A stretch of DNA of 64,000 nt from Blasia pusilla. Taxonomy: Eukaryota > Marchantiophyta > Marchantiopsida > Blasiales. Under the pieces are notes generated by a model, which worked only from the letters and a program-made list of their open reading frames with translations, was not told the origin of the DNA and ran no database searches. How positions within the stretch are numbered: the stretch's first letter is position 1; each line of letters begins with the position of its first letter. Position numbers and translations under genes: made by a program. Shown here piece after piece: positions 46,902-59,110 of the stretch. The DNA lies in assembly GCA_050084515.1 (NCBI GenBank), contig CM114272.1, positions 37,696,001 to 37,760,000 of the forward strand, given 5' to 3'.

Positions 46902-48119
46902 ATGCGGATCGGAGAAGAAGAGCAAAGTTGCGCTACGACCGCGAAAGTGAATATGAGCAAATTGAGAAAAGCGTCAGCACTTCCATTGACATGCGTGAAC
47001 CACATCTCGCGCGTCTGTGCCAATTTGACTGATTCAACGAACTTTTACGAGAACGTTCTAGGATTTGTTCAGATTAAGAGACCCGGGTCATTCGACTTTG
47101 AGGGAGCGTGGTGCGTTTTACTGACTGGCTCCTGTCCTTCGTCCGCTGATCTTCACGGAGACTAGCTTGGGTCTGCTGCTCATTTTGGCGATGTTTAGAT
47201 TCCGGTTGTGCTAAGCTGCTACAGGTGGTATTTAAGATTGCTTCCTCCTAACATACAGAAGATATTCTATTTCTTCTGATACATAATTGCGAATCACTCA
47301 GCCTGATTGACTGACATGGATGCTAGTTGTAAATGTTGTTCCGGTACAGGCTTTTTAATTATGGTATTGGCATCCACTTGTTGGAGAGCGAGATGGGAGG
47401 TCTTGTTCCCAAGAAAGCGATCAACCCAAAGGACGATCATGTCTCATTTCAGGTAAAATAATTTACCAGTTTATGTTTCATCGCTGACATTGCGGGAGTC
47501 TTGTGGTCCATTTCCGAGCCAGGTCGACCGGACTCCTAAATAGATTGTCTAGTCAGGAGTGAACTCTCCAGGTGGATGAAGATTCCGCTCTTTTGATGCA
47601 TGATATTGCGTGCTGATGGGAACCGTTTGCGAGAGCGCGCAGTGGGTGAGGCATCTGAAGTACAGGAATCAGTGATTGACGTCTTCAATTTTTTCGTGTA
47701 TTCAGTGCGAGGACATGACTCTGGTGGAGCAAAAGCTACAGGAGAGCGGTATCGAGTATTTGAGACGAGAGGTTGAGGAAGCAGGAATCCTGGTGGATCA
47801 GCTATTTTTCCACGATCCAGATGGTTTTATGATAGAGGTGTGCAATTGCGATAAACTTCCCGTGGTTCCATTAGCTCGTGCCGCATCGATCAAAAGCCAG
47901 CAGCAGCTCTTCTCATCATGCAAGAGGACGAGCTCTCTCTCTTCACAGGTTGCCTTAGTTATCCAGGACTCCTCGTGCAATTGGACTACCTCTCTTTCTT
48001 CTCAAGTTGCTATGGCTATCCAGGACTCAATCGCACCCATGGCTGGAGTCACTTCCATGATGAATAAGATGTACGTAGAAGAGCAAGTTGCATGTCCTCC
48101 GGCGTATGGTCTCGTGTAG
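46902..48119 (+). CDS. Glyoxalase I-like / VOC superfamily protein, three exons
   Basis: Predicted exons: 46902-47110, 47350-47452 and 47706-48119, with GT-AG introns (GTGCGT...ACAG and GTAAAA...TTCAG). This gives about 241 residues. The product matches the plant VOC clade that includes Arabidopsis glyoxalase I-like proteins. Conserved parts are NHISR, FYENVLGFVQIKRPGSFDFE, GIGIHLLESE, AINPKDDHVSFQ and VDQLFFHDPDGFMIEVCNCD. His in NHIS, His in DHVSF and Glu in MIEVC occupy the usual metal-ligand positions. Canonical glyoxalase I isomerises the methylglyoxal-glutathione hemithioacetal; many members of this clade lack proven activity, so substrate is uncertain. The next in-frame ATG is at 46953; a frame extending further upstream would need a GTG start and is not used. 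Odd: the C-terminus carries an imperfect 19-residue tandem repeat (SSCKRTSSLSSQVALVIQD), not typical of the family. Confidence 0.88.
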
Positions 48120-50030
48120 AAATTGGACTTCCATCAATGTTGAGACATTCCCAACATGTATATTAACTCCTGTCTGGTTCCTTGATATTGTATTTAAGAT
48201 GATACTTTCGTTCATCCAACTTCTAGGACAGGGGCATAACGAAATCGAGTGAGAAAGATTGTTGGTCGGACATGGTTACTCCGCACGTTGCCCCAGAGCA
48301 AATTGAAAATATGTACTGCAAGTTCAGAGTTGAAACAGGCGCTGCAAATTTTGACTCGTTGAAGATCGCCGTCGTTAGGAATTAGTTATTCAGCCGGACA
48401 TCGAAAGAACTGATTGTGATTTGCTCAAAAGCTGCAGAGGAATAGGAACTTTCTGTGAGAAATATAGCGATTACTTCTTGCCGCAGTGTGAATATATAGT
48501 ACGAATATAATTTTCCCTCATGATCTCGATGCAGCGGTGATAAGTTTATGTCTGTCAGCATCGATTGTCAGTTTATGTCTGTCAGATCGAATTAAATGCC
48601 GGAAAAGCTGGGAACTTTGTTACGTTAATCGCAAATCTGTGGGAAATCAGAATCGGATGGACTCGCTCCTGATTTCCTGTGTGTATCGTTGAAGCGGAGC
48701 AGTTTATGTAGTGACGTGGCCGACCTGATGCTGGAATCATGGGGAGTGGCATGTGCATGTGGTAATCCAAAGCATCCAGTTCCTGTTCAGCTGTCTTGAG
48801 GTAGTTCCAGTGGGATTTCGAAGGCACTTAGCTGAAACATTCTACGCTGAGTCTCGCTACTTCAGATTTTATGGTTCCAACTAGGCAAACTCGTAACTCA
48901 AATTAGTCGTATAACTAAGTACTCCGAAGTCTAAATTCGGAAGACGAGATGGAAGACCAACGATTAGATGCGGTGCTGCTGACACGAATTAGATTAAGGG
49001 CCAAAACCTTTCCCCTCACTCGTGCATAGCACGGGCATCATAGTTCATGTCGAAGGCTTTTGACGATTTCACAAATTATCTCCTTCATTGCGTCCAAGGG
49101 ATAAAGTCGAGTATAAGAGCCACCAAAATTTAAATACTTTTCTCGATGAAATTCAGGGAACTATTCAAAGCTACAAAATCGTCAACCTGAGAGTATTTTG
49201 AAAATTCGCTTTGTGTCACATGATGCAGTTGTTTCCTTGTCTGAGCCTATCCAGCTTGTTTCCCTCTGTAAACTAGAATTTAAAGTGAGCCAAAATATTG
49301 GAGATTCGTTGATTGTGAGGAAAAGAAACTCACGCTTCTCGAATTTGTGATTGCCTTCGTCTCGTTTACGTTTCCGGCATCCGTAGACATTTCTCGACGA
49401 CCGCAGGAATGCCCTCGAGGGATTTTTTACTACTTTGCATAACAAAGTGGCCCATCGCGGAATGACTCCGCACATTGACTTTCCATCAACATCGAACAGA
49501 ATTGATCTTTTGCTGCTAGCTACCGAGGAGACGTTCGGCGCTGGAAATAGAAAGGAAACCTGGATTCCTCTCGGTACCACTATGTATGGTATCCATATCA
49601 GGAGAAGATTTCACTGGATTTTCCTAACCCGGGAACGTGTCCGACACCCTAAACGCATCACAAATCTCATTTTGTATTCAAAATTTATTTTTCCAAAATT
49701 CCTTTCTACCTTACATATCTTTGGCATTAAAGATCGCACGAACAGGATATGTGGGCGGAACGAGTTACCCCGCCAAAAATTTCCTCCCGTGAAAAACCCC
49801 GAGGGAGCAATTTACAGCCGAATGAGGGTTTCGGAATGTGGATGGCATTATGCACACGGCCTCGTAATAAGTCCAACATCCGTTGAATATTGAGGGATGG
49901 CTAGAAATAGGAACACGGGACTCTTCCATGCATTAAAATCCATATCTGTATTTTTTGTCCAACCAGATTTGATAAGAGTGTGCCCCTTATTGTAGCTCAA
50001 TATGATTGAAAAGAGTGTTGTGTTGGAGAC
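48120..50030. other. 3' flank of the VOC gene and unassigned DNA
   Basis: Immediately after the stop lies probable 3' UTR. Overlapping frames at 49182-49580 (-) and 49435-49893 (+) occupy the same DNA on opposite strands, and neither matches a known family. Confidence 0.35.
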
Positions 50031-50057
50031 CGATAACACCATTGAGTGGTGTTATCG
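50031..50057. repeat. Short perfect hairpin, 11-bp stem
   Basis: CGATAACACCA-TTGAG-TGGTGTTATCG is a perfect stem of 11 bp with a 5-nt loop. It lies just to the left of the LTR at about 50085. No recognised function. Confidence 0.7.
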
Positions 50058-50084
50058 TCAAGGAGTTAGCATGCTACCAATAAT

Positions 50085-50935
50085 TTTGTATTCCAGGGTC
50101 AATATCAAATGTTGCAGAAACGTACGTTCAATAGGTCACGCTCATCCGTATTCAAACACATGTTCATTAGTCTTGGTTTGAGTCAACCAATCTTTCAACC
50201 TGGACCATTCATCAAACTCCACAAGTGTTGACTCCTCACTTCCCAACGCGGGCAAGTGTTCTAAGACTAGGGACATACTTTTAGGATTGTCAAGGTACCT
50301 AAAACAACGCTAGCACGCCTAGCGGTCCCGACTGTCCAATGAATTTCACTTGAGTCCCTAACCAAGATCCAAGAATTGAGTCACCAGTTGGAATCCAAAG
50401 GTAATATCCAAAATTCACTCCATTGCACTAGGCGTGGTGTTCACACCCCAACGCCAACCTCCCGATCTATTCCGTGCCCTTAGTTCGCTCCGTGGCTCCC
50501 CAAAGTGAAATTAAGGCCCTAAACACCCTTGGAGACCCTCCCCCTTTATATACATATGACCTCCCCATGCCTTTGGGAAAGTACTCTCCGCTCCTTTTGG
50601 CCCTCAATCCAACTATCCTTCCAATAGTTTTTGGGTATTTTCTTGGTCTCTCTTTATGTGTTTGTTTGGATCTTTAGTGAGTTGGAATTGGCTTCACATA
50701 AGCTTTCCAATGCCATTTTCTTTGTCCCAAACTCATCTGGGGTATGGTCATTATGACCTAAAACACAATAAATCCCCAAACGTTAGTCAAGTTCAATTTC
50801 CCATTCTCATCCTCTTTGGCAACCCACTCTTTTTAGACTCGACTCTTCTCAAGTCTTTGTTTGCGTTTGGTCCATATTTCCCGAGTCGCGACCGTTAACA
50901 CATGAAACACTCAATCTTACTCAGGTCTCAAATTT
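50085..50935 (+). mobile_element. LTR of the element-B family, plus orientation
   Basis: Aligns with the B 3' LTR (GTAGGTCACGCTC region; GGTTGGAATCCAA region) and with the LTR at 52.97-53.6 kb (GGGCAAGTGTTCTAAGACT, ACCTAAAACAACG, CGCGCCTAGCGGTCCC type phrases). It includes a TATA-like TTTATATACATATG at about 50545, missing from the 53-kb copy because of an internal deletion there. It faces opposite to the neighbouring coding region of element E, so it is probably a separate, solo insertion. Boundaries are approximate. Confidence 0.6.
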
Positions 50936-51754
50936 CATGTTTCCTTCAAGAGACTTCTTAGAGGCGCATCCATCCGAGTGTGAGCCTACTAGACTCATGA
51001 TGTTTCGCATAGACACACATTTGGTTACAAGGGTTGTGATACTCACTCCTCTTTAGAGGTTAATGCTCTCATCAACGCAAACCTTCTAATGTCAAGTTTT
51101 TTAGAAATTTGGCCCTTTGACGTTGAATTACGTTATGGTAGCTGACCCGCAATTCCTCTTTTCGCTTAAGTCTTAGGTTGTCGAAAGCAACACTTAGAAC
51201 ATTTAGCTTCTCATCTTCAATAAGCCTATATCAATTCTTCAAACTAACCTAACCTATCACATAAGCTAATTAAGTCTATTACCTAAGACGTCACTTGCTC
51301 ACAACACGTAAAATATCCCACAAGTTTATAAGGTCCACAAGTCATACTACTTTTGGATGACTCTTGTATTTGACTTAAGCGTGTCACTAAGTTCACTCAA
51401 GCTATCACAAGTACGATCATCTCAAGCCCCAAGAAAAAGTGGACACAAGGGCGAGCCCAAATGCTAGTAACCCAACACTTGGTCCTATTCTAGGTACTTA
51501 TCCAAATATAATCGCTCTCCTCACCTACGCCTTGTCTCTCCTCTTGACTTACATCCTAAGCATATAAGGAACTACTCATTGCCATGCACCACCATAAAAG
51601 AATTGCAATCAAACATCTAAGCATTGATTGTCCAAATGCATACATTTCTTTATTGCAAAACTAGCATGTTCTAGCTACAACACGATTTTGCCCAAGCTTC
51701 CATGGTCATGAGTCATATCCCTACCTACTCTATGTACTAACGCATGTGCTTTTC
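50936..51754. other. Region between LTR and chromodomain end, possibly element E 3' UTR
   Basis: No coding sequence recognised. It follows the 3' end of the E pol frame (minus strand), so it could be its 3' untranslated region and remnant LTR, but I could not identify LTR ends. Confidence 0.3.
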
Positions 51755-52950
51755 CTACATCCGTTTGAAGTCTTGTAACACATCTTGCGCATGTTCCAAA
51801 TCTGCCTTCGCCATCCAAGTCGCCTCCTTCACATGGTAGCCCTTCCACTTAATCAAGTATTCATACTTGTTGGCCCTACGTCTCGAATGCAAGACGGTCT
51901 CCACCTCAAAATCTGGTTCCTCCTTCATAATCGTTGATTGGGGTCTCACCATTTGCCTTTGCTCAAGACACACATTATCCTGAAGAAACCTCTTTGATGA
52001 TGACACATGAAAATTCGGATGGATCATGAACTTTCCCGACAACTCCAACGTATAAACATCCTCAAAAAGGTTTTCCTTGATCACATATGGTCCAGCATAC
52101 TTGGAAGACACCTTCGTGAAAAACTCTTACAGAAGAGTGAGATTCTTCACACTCAACCACAGTTGCTCCCCTTCTTGGAAACTTACTTGGAGCCGACTCT
52201 TGTTAGCCTTCTTAACGTACCTTAGTTGAGCCTTTTCAAGACTCTCTTGTGTCCGCTTCTCACATTCTCCCATCTCCGCTAACAAACCTTTAATAGATGC
52301 TCATCGGGTCTATGCCAATGTAGATCCCTTTGAAAGGGCCAAGTCAAGAGGCTCTCTAAGCTCACATCCAACTGCCAAAAGAAAGTGAGATTCTCCATCT
52401 ATAGAATGCTTGGTCAGGTTGTAAATATACTCATCCATACTTACCCACCTTAATCAATTGCGCTCATCTGCACTTACATAATTTCTTAAGTGTTGATTAA
52501 CAATTGATTTTACTCTCTCAATTTTCCCGTCAATTTGAGGATGAAAAGTTGTACTAAAACTAAAAGTTGTACTTCATCCTCAATCTTCTAAATAGATGCT
52601 TCCAAGAGGTAGATGTAAACTTTGGATCTCGATCTAAAAAATACTCCTTGGTAACCTATGTGCACGACACTAGCTATCCAAGAAGAGTCGGGAAGTCACA
52701 TAGGCCGTCGTAGAATCCACTGTTGGGACAAACCTCCCCAACTTGTTGAATGGTCAACTATCATAAATATATTGTTGTATCCCTCAGGCTCTCGAAGACT
52801 TGAAATAAAATCCATACTTATGCTTTGCAAGGGTCCTTCTCCAATCGATAATTGGTAAAGTAAGCCTTGTTTCTTCTCATAAGAAACTCTATTTGTTTGG
52901 CAGGTCACACAGGTCTTCACAAACTAAGCAATATCCTCCTTTATATTGGG
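51755..52950 (-). pseudogene. Element E: integrase C-terminal half and chromodomain
   Basis: The open frame 51755-52111 begins with the GPY/F-type segment (YAGPYVIKENLFEDVYTLEL) and ends with a chromodomain (FEVETVLHSRRRANKYEYLI, then KWKGYHVKEATWMAKADLEH), with the aromatic residues expected of the family. Further upstream, through many stops, lies the integrase core (SISMDFISSLREPEGYNN) and the CVTCQTNRVSYEKKQGLLYQ zinc-binding end. In chromoviruses the chromodomain is linked to integration into heterochromatin marked on histone H3. Confidence 0.85.
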
Positions 52951-52964
52951 CCACAAGTATCGTG

Positions 52965-53608
52965 CGCCTACTCCTCTTGAATGTCAATCTTTAGTGTTGC
53001 AAAAGAATACGTCACTAAGACATGCTCTCACTTCTGATCTGCACCCAAACACACTCATGTTAGTCTAGTATGCGTCAATCAGCCTTCCAACCCACCCGGT
53101 TCTCAACTCGGCACCTCATCAAGCTCAATCTTTCCGAATTCATAGCTTCCCAACACGGGCAAGTCTTCTAAGACTTGAGACATACTTTCTGGTTGTTCCA
53201 GGCACCTAAAACAACGTTCGCGCGCCTAGCGGTCCCAACTACCCAAATGAACCTCGCATGAGTCCCTAAACTAAGATTCAAATAAATGAGTCACGGGGTG
53301 GCCTCCAATAGGGACCTTTGAAATCCCCTCTACTTATGCGTTTGCTGATATCTTTAAAGCGTTGGAAGTGCCTTTGCATAAGCTTTCCAACGCCACCTTA
53401 CTTGTCCCAAATTCATCTTGGGACCCAAAGTTATTGTCCAAAATACAATCAAAACCCCAAACATTATTCAAGTTCCAAATTTGGTTCTTGTCTCTTTTGC
53501 AACCAACTTCCCTACACTCGACTTCTCTCAAGTCTTGGTTCACCTTTGGTCGAGGTTTCCTAGTCGCAACCATAAAGACATGAAACGGTCAACCTTGTTC
53601 ACGTTTGG
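52965..53608 (+). mobile_element. LTR of the element-B family inserted in element E integrase
   Basis: Begins about TATCGTGCGCCTACTCC, like the B LTR start TGTCATGCGCCTACTC, and aligns with the LTR at 50.09-50.94 kb apart from an internal deletion that removes its TATA region. It lies in the opposite orientation to E. Compared with element B, about 80 codons of E integrase sequence around the insertion are missing, so insertion came with, or was followed by, a deletion. Confidence 0.7.
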
Positions 53609-54900
53609 GTATCCTTCATATATCCTTCACGAATCCTTCTCTCCAAATCTATTTCCTTAGGGAACATTGCTCTCGACACTGGTGTCGTCGATGGCATGTA
53701 TTCATTCCTTTGACTCAATGCATCATGAATGACATCATCCTTTCGTGGCTTATGGACCAGCTCCACATTCATCAACGCCAATGTATCATGCCATCACAAT
53801 TGCTTCGGTGTCACTTGAGGTCAATCCTACATCTCTAAAAACTTGAGTGATATATTAACAATGAACACTCAAGGTGAAGTCCCGATTAATGACACCACTT
53901 CCTCAAGCAATGAACCAATGCAAACAAATCTTTCTCATGAGTAGGCCATTTTCATTCGGTGTTGCTAAGCTTCTTGCTCTTGTATGCTACAGGTCTCCCT
54001 TCTTGCACCAACATTCCCAGAATCGCATAATCACTAGCATTAATATGCACCTTGAACGGCTTGTCAAACTCTGATAGCTTCAGCACTAGCTCCTCCGATA
54101 ATCTCTCATTGACTTGGTTAAATGCAACATTCAAGTATTGGGGTCTATCTCATGTTAGCAAACTTTGCGGTCCAATCTATTAAAGGTCTCACTATTCCTG
54201 AAAAGTTTCTCACATAAGTCCGGTAAAACTCAATCGGTCCAATGAACCTCTTCATCCCCTTCACTGTAGAAGGCATTTTCCACTCATAAATTTCTTTCAC
54301 TTTATCCAGGTCAAGACTAAATCCCTCTACACTAACCACACGCCCAAGAACTTGATCTTACTCGGCCCGAATTCGCTCTTTTCCACATTCGCGTACAACT
54401 TATTTGCCCTAAGTTACGACAACACCGCCCCCAAATTTTGATCCTACTCCTGTGGTGACTTTGAATAGATCAATATGTCATCAATATAGATCTTAACATA
54501 CTCATCTATTTTCTTATGTAATAGGGAGTTCATCAATGTGGTAAGCATTGGAGGTGTGTCAGACAAATTGAAGGGCATCACTACAAACTCAAAGAAACCA
54601 TATCTCCTCCTACATACTATCTTTTCCACATCATCTTCCTCTATTCAAATCTCATAATATCTTGACTTTAAGTCAATCCTGCTAAATTAGTTAGCCCTTG
54701 ACAATCTATCAAATAGATCATCAATACTCGAAAGAGGATAATTATTCTTCATCGTCACTTTTTTTCAGTGTCTGGTAATCAACACATAGTCTCAATTCCC
54801 ATCCTTCTTTTTTACAAAGAGAATTGGCGTCCCATAAGGTGACTTGCTAGTTTAAATGTAACCCCTTTCAAAGTGCTCACATAACTGCTTTTTCAACTCA
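53609..54900 (-). pseudogene. Element E: RT, RNase H and start of integrase
   Basis: Minus strand: RT with GFFEFVVMPFNLSDTPPMLT and the catalytic YIDDILIYS box (54444-54629), then thumb KGMKRFIGPIEFYRTYVRNF, RNase H (DASDYAILGMLVQEGRPVAY) and the spacer to integrase (ALMNVELVHKPRKDDVIHDA; LERRIREGYMKDTQ). Many frame breaks. Clearly the same family as element B over the shared part. Confidence 0.85.
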
Positions 54901-56370
54901 ACAAGTTCTACCTAATTATGTCTATTCCACTGGAGCCTTTGAAGGTGGTTGAAACCCAAGTATCACCTCCATCTTATGATCGAGTGCCTCATGTAGTGAC
55001 AACTCAATCGCAAGCACCTTCGTCAAAACATCGTCAAACTCCTTCATTACTCTCTTGAATATTTTTGGGATTTCCCTCCAAGTTGAGTCTTGATCTCCGC
55101 ATGTTTTGCTCGTAGCCTCCAATTGTCTCATCAAGTAGAGAAACCTATCTTACTTCTCGTTCCAACTTGCCCTTATAATGATGTTCACCAACTCCTTCTT
55201 CATAGGAATCTCACAAACCAAACTCACTTGCAACCACTTTCCTTTCACTAAGACGTTCAACCTCAATGGTCTTCACCTCAACTCCACCTTATCACACACA
55301 ATGAAGTTCTCCTTCAACTCAAATACTCCGCACCCAAATGTTAACCCCAAAACTAACTTTGAGGTTTGGTGAGATTTTCCTCTAGCAAAGCCCGTCTGAA
55401 TGGGCTTGTCCACCTACATCGTTGAAAAAACCAACTCCTTCACGAGCAAAGCACCTATATCAACGAGCAACATCACATCATAATCCTCGCTCTTGGATCT
55501 TAGATACACAAGATTGGGCGTCCTCTTGGTGAATTGAAGGGACGTTTCTAGACCTACCACCGAAAAATGCTTAGCAGAAAACGTAATCATACTCCAATTA
55601 CTAACCTCGAATACCCCTTAGCCATATGCCCAAATTCACTACAGTTGTAGAAAGCTAGTTTTGTGCTCCTCACTTCAGATGGTGAGCCCCTTTCCGCTTC
55701 GCATTGGGCTCCGCTCATTTTGTTTCTGCGGTAAGAGACTCTCCTTGGTTGCGCTCACCCCCACTCCAAACCATCTTGGATGCCCCTTTTTTCTTCAACA
55801 TCTTCGAAAAAAATTTCTACTCGAAGGATTGTTGGACTTGGACCTCATCATCCCCTATCCGCTCCGCTAGTTTCAGGACTTCTACACACGTCTTTAGTAC
55901 CTCTAGCATTTGAAAGAGGGCCTTCTCCGCACTTGGCTCAGTCCATGAGGGACGGCACAAAGAAGGTCATCATGATCTCTTTTGCAAGCTCGTCCATATT
56001 AGGCAATGAGTGCAATTTTGCATTAAACTTCCACACATAAGCGTTAAGGGACCCACTATGCCTCAAACGCACAAACTCCACTCCATCTCCAAAATCCTAG
56101 TTCTTCAGAGTGAATCGGTCACTAATCAACACCTTGAACTCCTCCCAACTCAAAGATGACCGATTTGCTAAATGTTCCTTCTGATGAGTTGTCCACTATT
56201 AATGGAGCGCATGATCTTTCAGAAACGTAACTACCATGATAACCTTATCCTACTCTTCTGCCTTTTGTGCCTTAAAATATTGCTCCAACTCCGTAAGGAA
56301 CCCCTTCACCTTCCAAGACCGTCTTATTCCAGTGAATGGTGTGGGTAGATTCGTCTGATACATGTTCTTA
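54901..56370 (-). pseudogene. Element E: protease and gag
   Basis: Protease: the motif LLVDIGALLV (about 55450-55490) stands in the place of the usual D-S/T-G active site. The linker to RT is the 54922-55134 frame. Gag: recognisable phrases on the minus strand include GFLTELEQYFKAQKAEE, KVIMVVTFLKDHAL, LSWEEFKVLISDRFT and VRLRHSGSLNAYVWKFNAKL, typical of Ty3/gypsy gag, interrupted by stops. Confidence 0.75.
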
Positions 56371-56690
56371 TTGTCTTCAACTCATGAATTCTCATAAAGC
56401 AATTTGGTTATTATGCAATTTGGTCAATTTACCCATCCTAGTCTTACACTTGTGAGGTGTTTTCAAGGGTGTTGTGTGAATAGATAGAGATACATTGAAT
56501 ATTGTGATGTATGGGGTGTAGGCTATGTGGGATGTCTTGAATAGATTTTTTTTTCATATGCTAGGCTAAGGGATGTGGATAATCAAGTGTTGACATATGA
56601 TGCAATCCGTTGGTGTGCTACACACCCACAATGGATTCAAGTGATTCTTGTTTAGAGCTAAGCGGTTAAGATTGCAGAGAGACTGCACTC
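56371..56690. other. Short unassigned interval between element E and the LINE
   Basis: AT-rich, with no coding or repeat signature beyond its neighbours. No poly(T) run marks the LINE 3' end on the right. Confidence 0.35.
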
Positions 56691-56691
56691 A

Positions 56692-57276
56692 TTAAGTAGT
56701 GCTTGTCGTAGCCTTGCAACCATAGACCCCACGCCCTCGTTGGACAGTGCTTGAGACTAGGATGGGTGTACAGAGAGGAGCAAGTGAAGAAGGTACCATA
56801 TGAGAGGAGGGAGACACTCTCATATAGTGTGAGTACTGACCCAACAACGTGTTTGTGCGCAGCTTCCAAGTGTCAACCAAGAAACTCTTCACCACACTAT
56901 CTACTTTACCTGATTGGGATCCCCAGTAGACATTACTTATCAGTGCATCAGCTTTGGGCAATGAATCAAGGCTACTGAATGCATTGAACAATTCTGGTCT
57001 TACCAGCTTAGCAATATCAACATATGCTCTTGCTTTGTGTGTTGTGAATTTAAGGCATGAGACCACGTAATGACTAGAGGTTTCATCCCCATTGTCACAC
57101 AAGGCGCAAGAGTTAAGTTGTGTTCCCATCCTGCTTTTCTTATGGTTCAAGGGGAATGCCCCCGTCCTGAACTTGAACTTGAGCGGGAATCCCAAGCAAG
57201 GGGTTCCTTGCAAATAGTTCTTCAATTCTGCCTTCTCAGGATAAATCGTCAAGAGAGAGAGGTCAGATATTTTCAT
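56692..57276 (-). pseudogene. LINE copy 1: C-terminal zinc-binding region
   Basis: 194 codons with the motif CALCDNGDETSSHYVVSC, a CxxC...H...C pattern typical of the zinc-binding domain after RT in non-LTR elements. The conserved LTIYPEKAELKNYLQGTPCL precedes it. The end of this segment corresponds to the fragment at 36440-36620. Confidence 0.75.
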
Positions 57277-57296
57277 GGTTCCTCCGTGCTCTTCTG

Positions 57297-58630
57297 CTAT
57301 GAGCGTTTGCCTACTCCTTTGGTTATGGTATCCACAAATGCATTCTCATCTTGCTCCCACAGTTCAGGCCCTGCTAGGAGCTTGGATGCTTGCACAATAT
57401 AGGTGTATGTGGGCACTCGGGGGATCTCTTGTTCGCCCCAGTACCACTGTTGGTCTTGGTCCTCCTCCTTGCCATTGAAGATCATCACAGTGCACTTCAA
57501 TATATTTGCCTCCATGCCCCATATGTCACAACAGATTTTGGTTAGGGAGATCATCTCTTGGAGTTTCTCTCCTGTTTCCTCTAAGCCACCAAAGTCATCA
57601 GAAAACATGACAACAACAAAAAAGTTGTTGCCCACGCGGATGCCTAGTCCACTATCCTCCATTTCTTGCAATAGGGAATTCACAAAAATTTTGAAGAGGG
57701 TAGGGGAGAGCGGGTATCCTTGAGCCACTCCTTGCTTGATGTCGAATGTCCCACTCTTTCGGCCATTCACTAGAACTCTACTACTTGTTTTTTACTACAT
57801 CTTCTCCACCACCCTCCACACTTTCCCTCTAATCCTGCCTTCCACAAGCTATAAGATAGCCCATCACGCCATACAGTGTTGTATGCCTTCTTGAGTTCCA
57901 AGAAGCAGCAATAGGTGGGTTTCCCCTCTTTTTTCCTACCCTCGATAATATGTCTGAAGGTGAAGATGTGCTCCACGCATCCCCGGGCTTGCCAAAAGCC
58001 AACGTGGCATTCCTTGATGACAGAATTCTCCTCCATGTACACAGAGATCCTATTGTTGAGTATACAGCATAGGAGCTTCCCGACTACACTCAGCAATGTA
58101 ATACTCCTGTAGTTTCCAAGGTCTTCTCGCTCACCCTTCTTGAAGAGGTTCACGATGACTCCCACCCGCCATCTTTATGGGATGACTTTTGCCCGCTAGA
58201 CCAGGTTGAAGAGACTCACTAGAGAACGAGCCATAGCAGCATCGCCATACTTCAATAGCTCATTCACAAGCTCATCACCACTGCCTGCTTTGTGGTTCAC
58301 AAGTTCTTTGATTGCTACTCCCACCTCAGCCAGGGAGAACCAATCGTTATATGGGTTGCCCAACTCCAAATCATCTACCTTCTCCCGTTGTATCTTAACA
58401 AAATCCTCCACCACCCTCTCAAAGTTCTGCTCTTCAAGGGATATCGTGCGGGATTCTTGCCTAACTCCTTGTAATGATCTTCTCACATATTTTGGATCTG
58501 TTTGGCCGTGGTCACCATTCCACCATCTTTTCTCTTCAAGGCCTTTACGTCGTTTTTGTCCCTCGCCTTGCTGAATTTCTGCACTTCCATCCAGAATGTA
58601 CTTTTTTTTTATTCTTAGTGAAATTCTCAT
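57297..58630 (-). pseudogene. LINE copy 1: reverse transcriptase
   Basis: Frame-broken RT. Motifs: GDELVNELLKYG, VIVNLFKKGEREDLGNYRSI, CFLELKKAYNTVWRDGLSYS, SGTFDIKQGVAQGYPLSPTL and the catalytic box VVMFSDDFGG, where FADD is usual (copy 2 has LMFADDFGG). Three frame changes or stops lie at about 58190, 57770 and 57400. Confidence 0.85.
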
Positions 58631-59110
58631 TGATGGATGAGTATGTTGCTTGGTTTAATTTCTTCTTGTGCATGCGCACAAGAAGACGGGTTTCCTTACG
58701 AGGACCACATATTATGCCCACAAGGATGCATCATCCTTGGCTTTGGCACTTGTTACATACGCTTCCCTTCGTTTGGCAATGGCTGCCTTCAGTTCCAAGG
58801 ACCACCATTTGACGGCTCTACCGCATATTATCAATTTCCTATCGAAAGCAATCTCAGCGTTATCTGTCACTCCATGCTCCCACCATGCCAGCACCATGTC
58901 CACAGTTGTTCTTGTGAATCCAAAGGTCTTGACGCTAGATTCAATGAAAGTGTCAAATGCCAAGAGATTTTCTTCCAGCTTGCCAATGTACGCCTTCTTG
59001 TTCCCCTCATCTTGGAAGTCCTCTATCCTCCATTTCGTGATCACTCTCTCCACTTGTTTGGTTTAGCATTTTAGCCTTTGCTGCAACTCTGTCCAAACCA
59101 ATGAATGATC

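Larger units (their letters stand above)
51755..56370 (-). mobile_element. Element E: decayed chromovirus (Ty3/gypsy) with chromodomain
   Basis: On the minus strand from right to left: gag, protease, RT, RNase H, integrase and a C-terminal chromodomain. The standard gypsy order plus an integrase-linked chromodomain identify a chromovirus. It is related to element B along RT-RNase H-integrase. A foreign LTR (about 52965-53608) replaces part of the integrase N-terminal region. Stops and frameshifts throughout make it non-functional. Confidence 0.85.

Noticed and set aside
49182-49893. Overlapping frames of 132 and 152 codons on opposite strands
   Set aside because: Mutual overlap, no motif, and no start or splice context; no evidence that either is real.
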